Origin: Pelagibacteraceae bacterium AG-325-C03
GTDB lineage: Bacteria > Pseudomonadota > Alphaproteobacteria > Pelagibacterales > Pelagibacteraceae
Assembly: GCA_003283025.1 (NCBI GenBank)
Contig: QBYC01000007.1
Location: forward strand, 1 to 37,464
DNA: 37,464 nucleotides
Direction: 5' to 3'
Under the pieces are notes generated by a model. It searched no databases and was not told the origin of the DNA. It saw only the letters and a program-made list of their open reading frames with translations. Made by a program: the position numbers and the translations under genes. The first letter of the stretch is position 1, and every line of letters begins with the position of its first letter. This document shows positions 37,344-37,464 of this stretch, piece by piece.

Positions 37344-37464
37344 ACTTTAAAAGATTCCCCGCATCCACAACGTTCGGATTCATTGGGATTTTTAAATACA
37401 AATTGGGACGAAAAATTTTCTTTTTTGTAATCCATTTCTGTACCCAAAAGATACATAATTGCTT
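37340..37464 (-). CDS. Iron-sulfur cluster assembly protein, IscA/HesB family, 5' end outside window
   Basis: The minus strand is open from the window edge to a TAA at 37340, giving the last 40 residues. It contains YLLGTEMDYKKENFSSQF, FKNPNESERCGCGESF and then KV. The CxC near the C-terminus plus the earlier (off-window) cysteine bind Fe-S in IscA, SufA, ErpA and HesB A-type carriers. The GCGESF ending is diagnostic of the family, but the paralogue cannot be decided from the fragment. Confidence 0.9.
   Translation of the reverse strand, partial: AIMYLLGTEMDYKKENFSSQFVFKNPNESERCGCGESFKV

Noticed and set aside
1-37464. CRISPR arrays, insertion sequences, toxin-antitoxin or phage genes
   Set aside because: No regularly spaced repeats, transposase or integrase motifs, or paired small genes of these types were seen on either strand.

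Overview
This window is a gene-dense, very AT-rich piece of an alphaproteobacterial chromosome. The most likely source is the SAR11/Pelagibacterales lineage. That is inferred from the base composition, near-zero intergenic spacing, short proteins, and an alphaproteobacterial gene order. I cannot confirm the taxon without a search.

Layout. (1) 1-23526, all on the minus strand: a complete 14-gene nuoA-N set for respiratory complex I. It continues without a break into birA, coaX, rnj, a DUF1467 membrane protein, proS, lolC and lolD, and then dnaE, whose 3' end lies outside the window. These 22 genes are separated by no more than 9 nt and mostly overlap. (2) 23527-23960: the nuo leader, with a 22-bp dyad, followed by tRNA-Asp(GUC) and tRNA-Val(UAC). 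(3) 23961-27970: an accessory segment. It holds a zinc-ribbon membrane protein, an 850-residue three-module protein (SDR, cupin, C-methyltransferase) and a GT17-family glycosyltransferase. The zinc-ribbon and GT17 genes are the only plus-strand genes before glnA. (4) 27979-33843, minus strand: the protein quality-control cluster tig-clpP-clpX-lon, headed by tRNA-Leu(UAG). (5) 33873-35818: a WecA/MraY-superfamily sugar-phosphate transferase and an EamA permease. (6) 35937-37464: glnA on the plus strand, convergent with the 3' end of an IscA/HesB-family Fe-S assembly gene.

How the parts fit. The backbone tig-clpP-clpX-lon-tRNA-Val-tRNA-Asp-nuo-birA-coaX-rnj-DUF1467-proS-lolCD-dnaE matches the order I recall from other Alphaproteobacteria. 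It is broken only at the lon/tRNA-Val junction, where hupB commonly sits and where this window has the accessory genes. The three-module protein (predicted to make or modify a branched deoxysugar), the GT17 transferase and possibly the nearby WecA-like enzyme suggest a small surface-glycan module inserted into an otherwise streamlined core region. This is the best candidate for something undescribed.

Several starts were moved from the longest possible reading frame to the one supported by ribosome-binding sites or family alignment: lolC, nuoK, nuoF, nuoD, nuoB and clpP. No gap longer than 300 bases without a gene exists. I saw no insertion sequence, CRISPR array, rRNA or origin.
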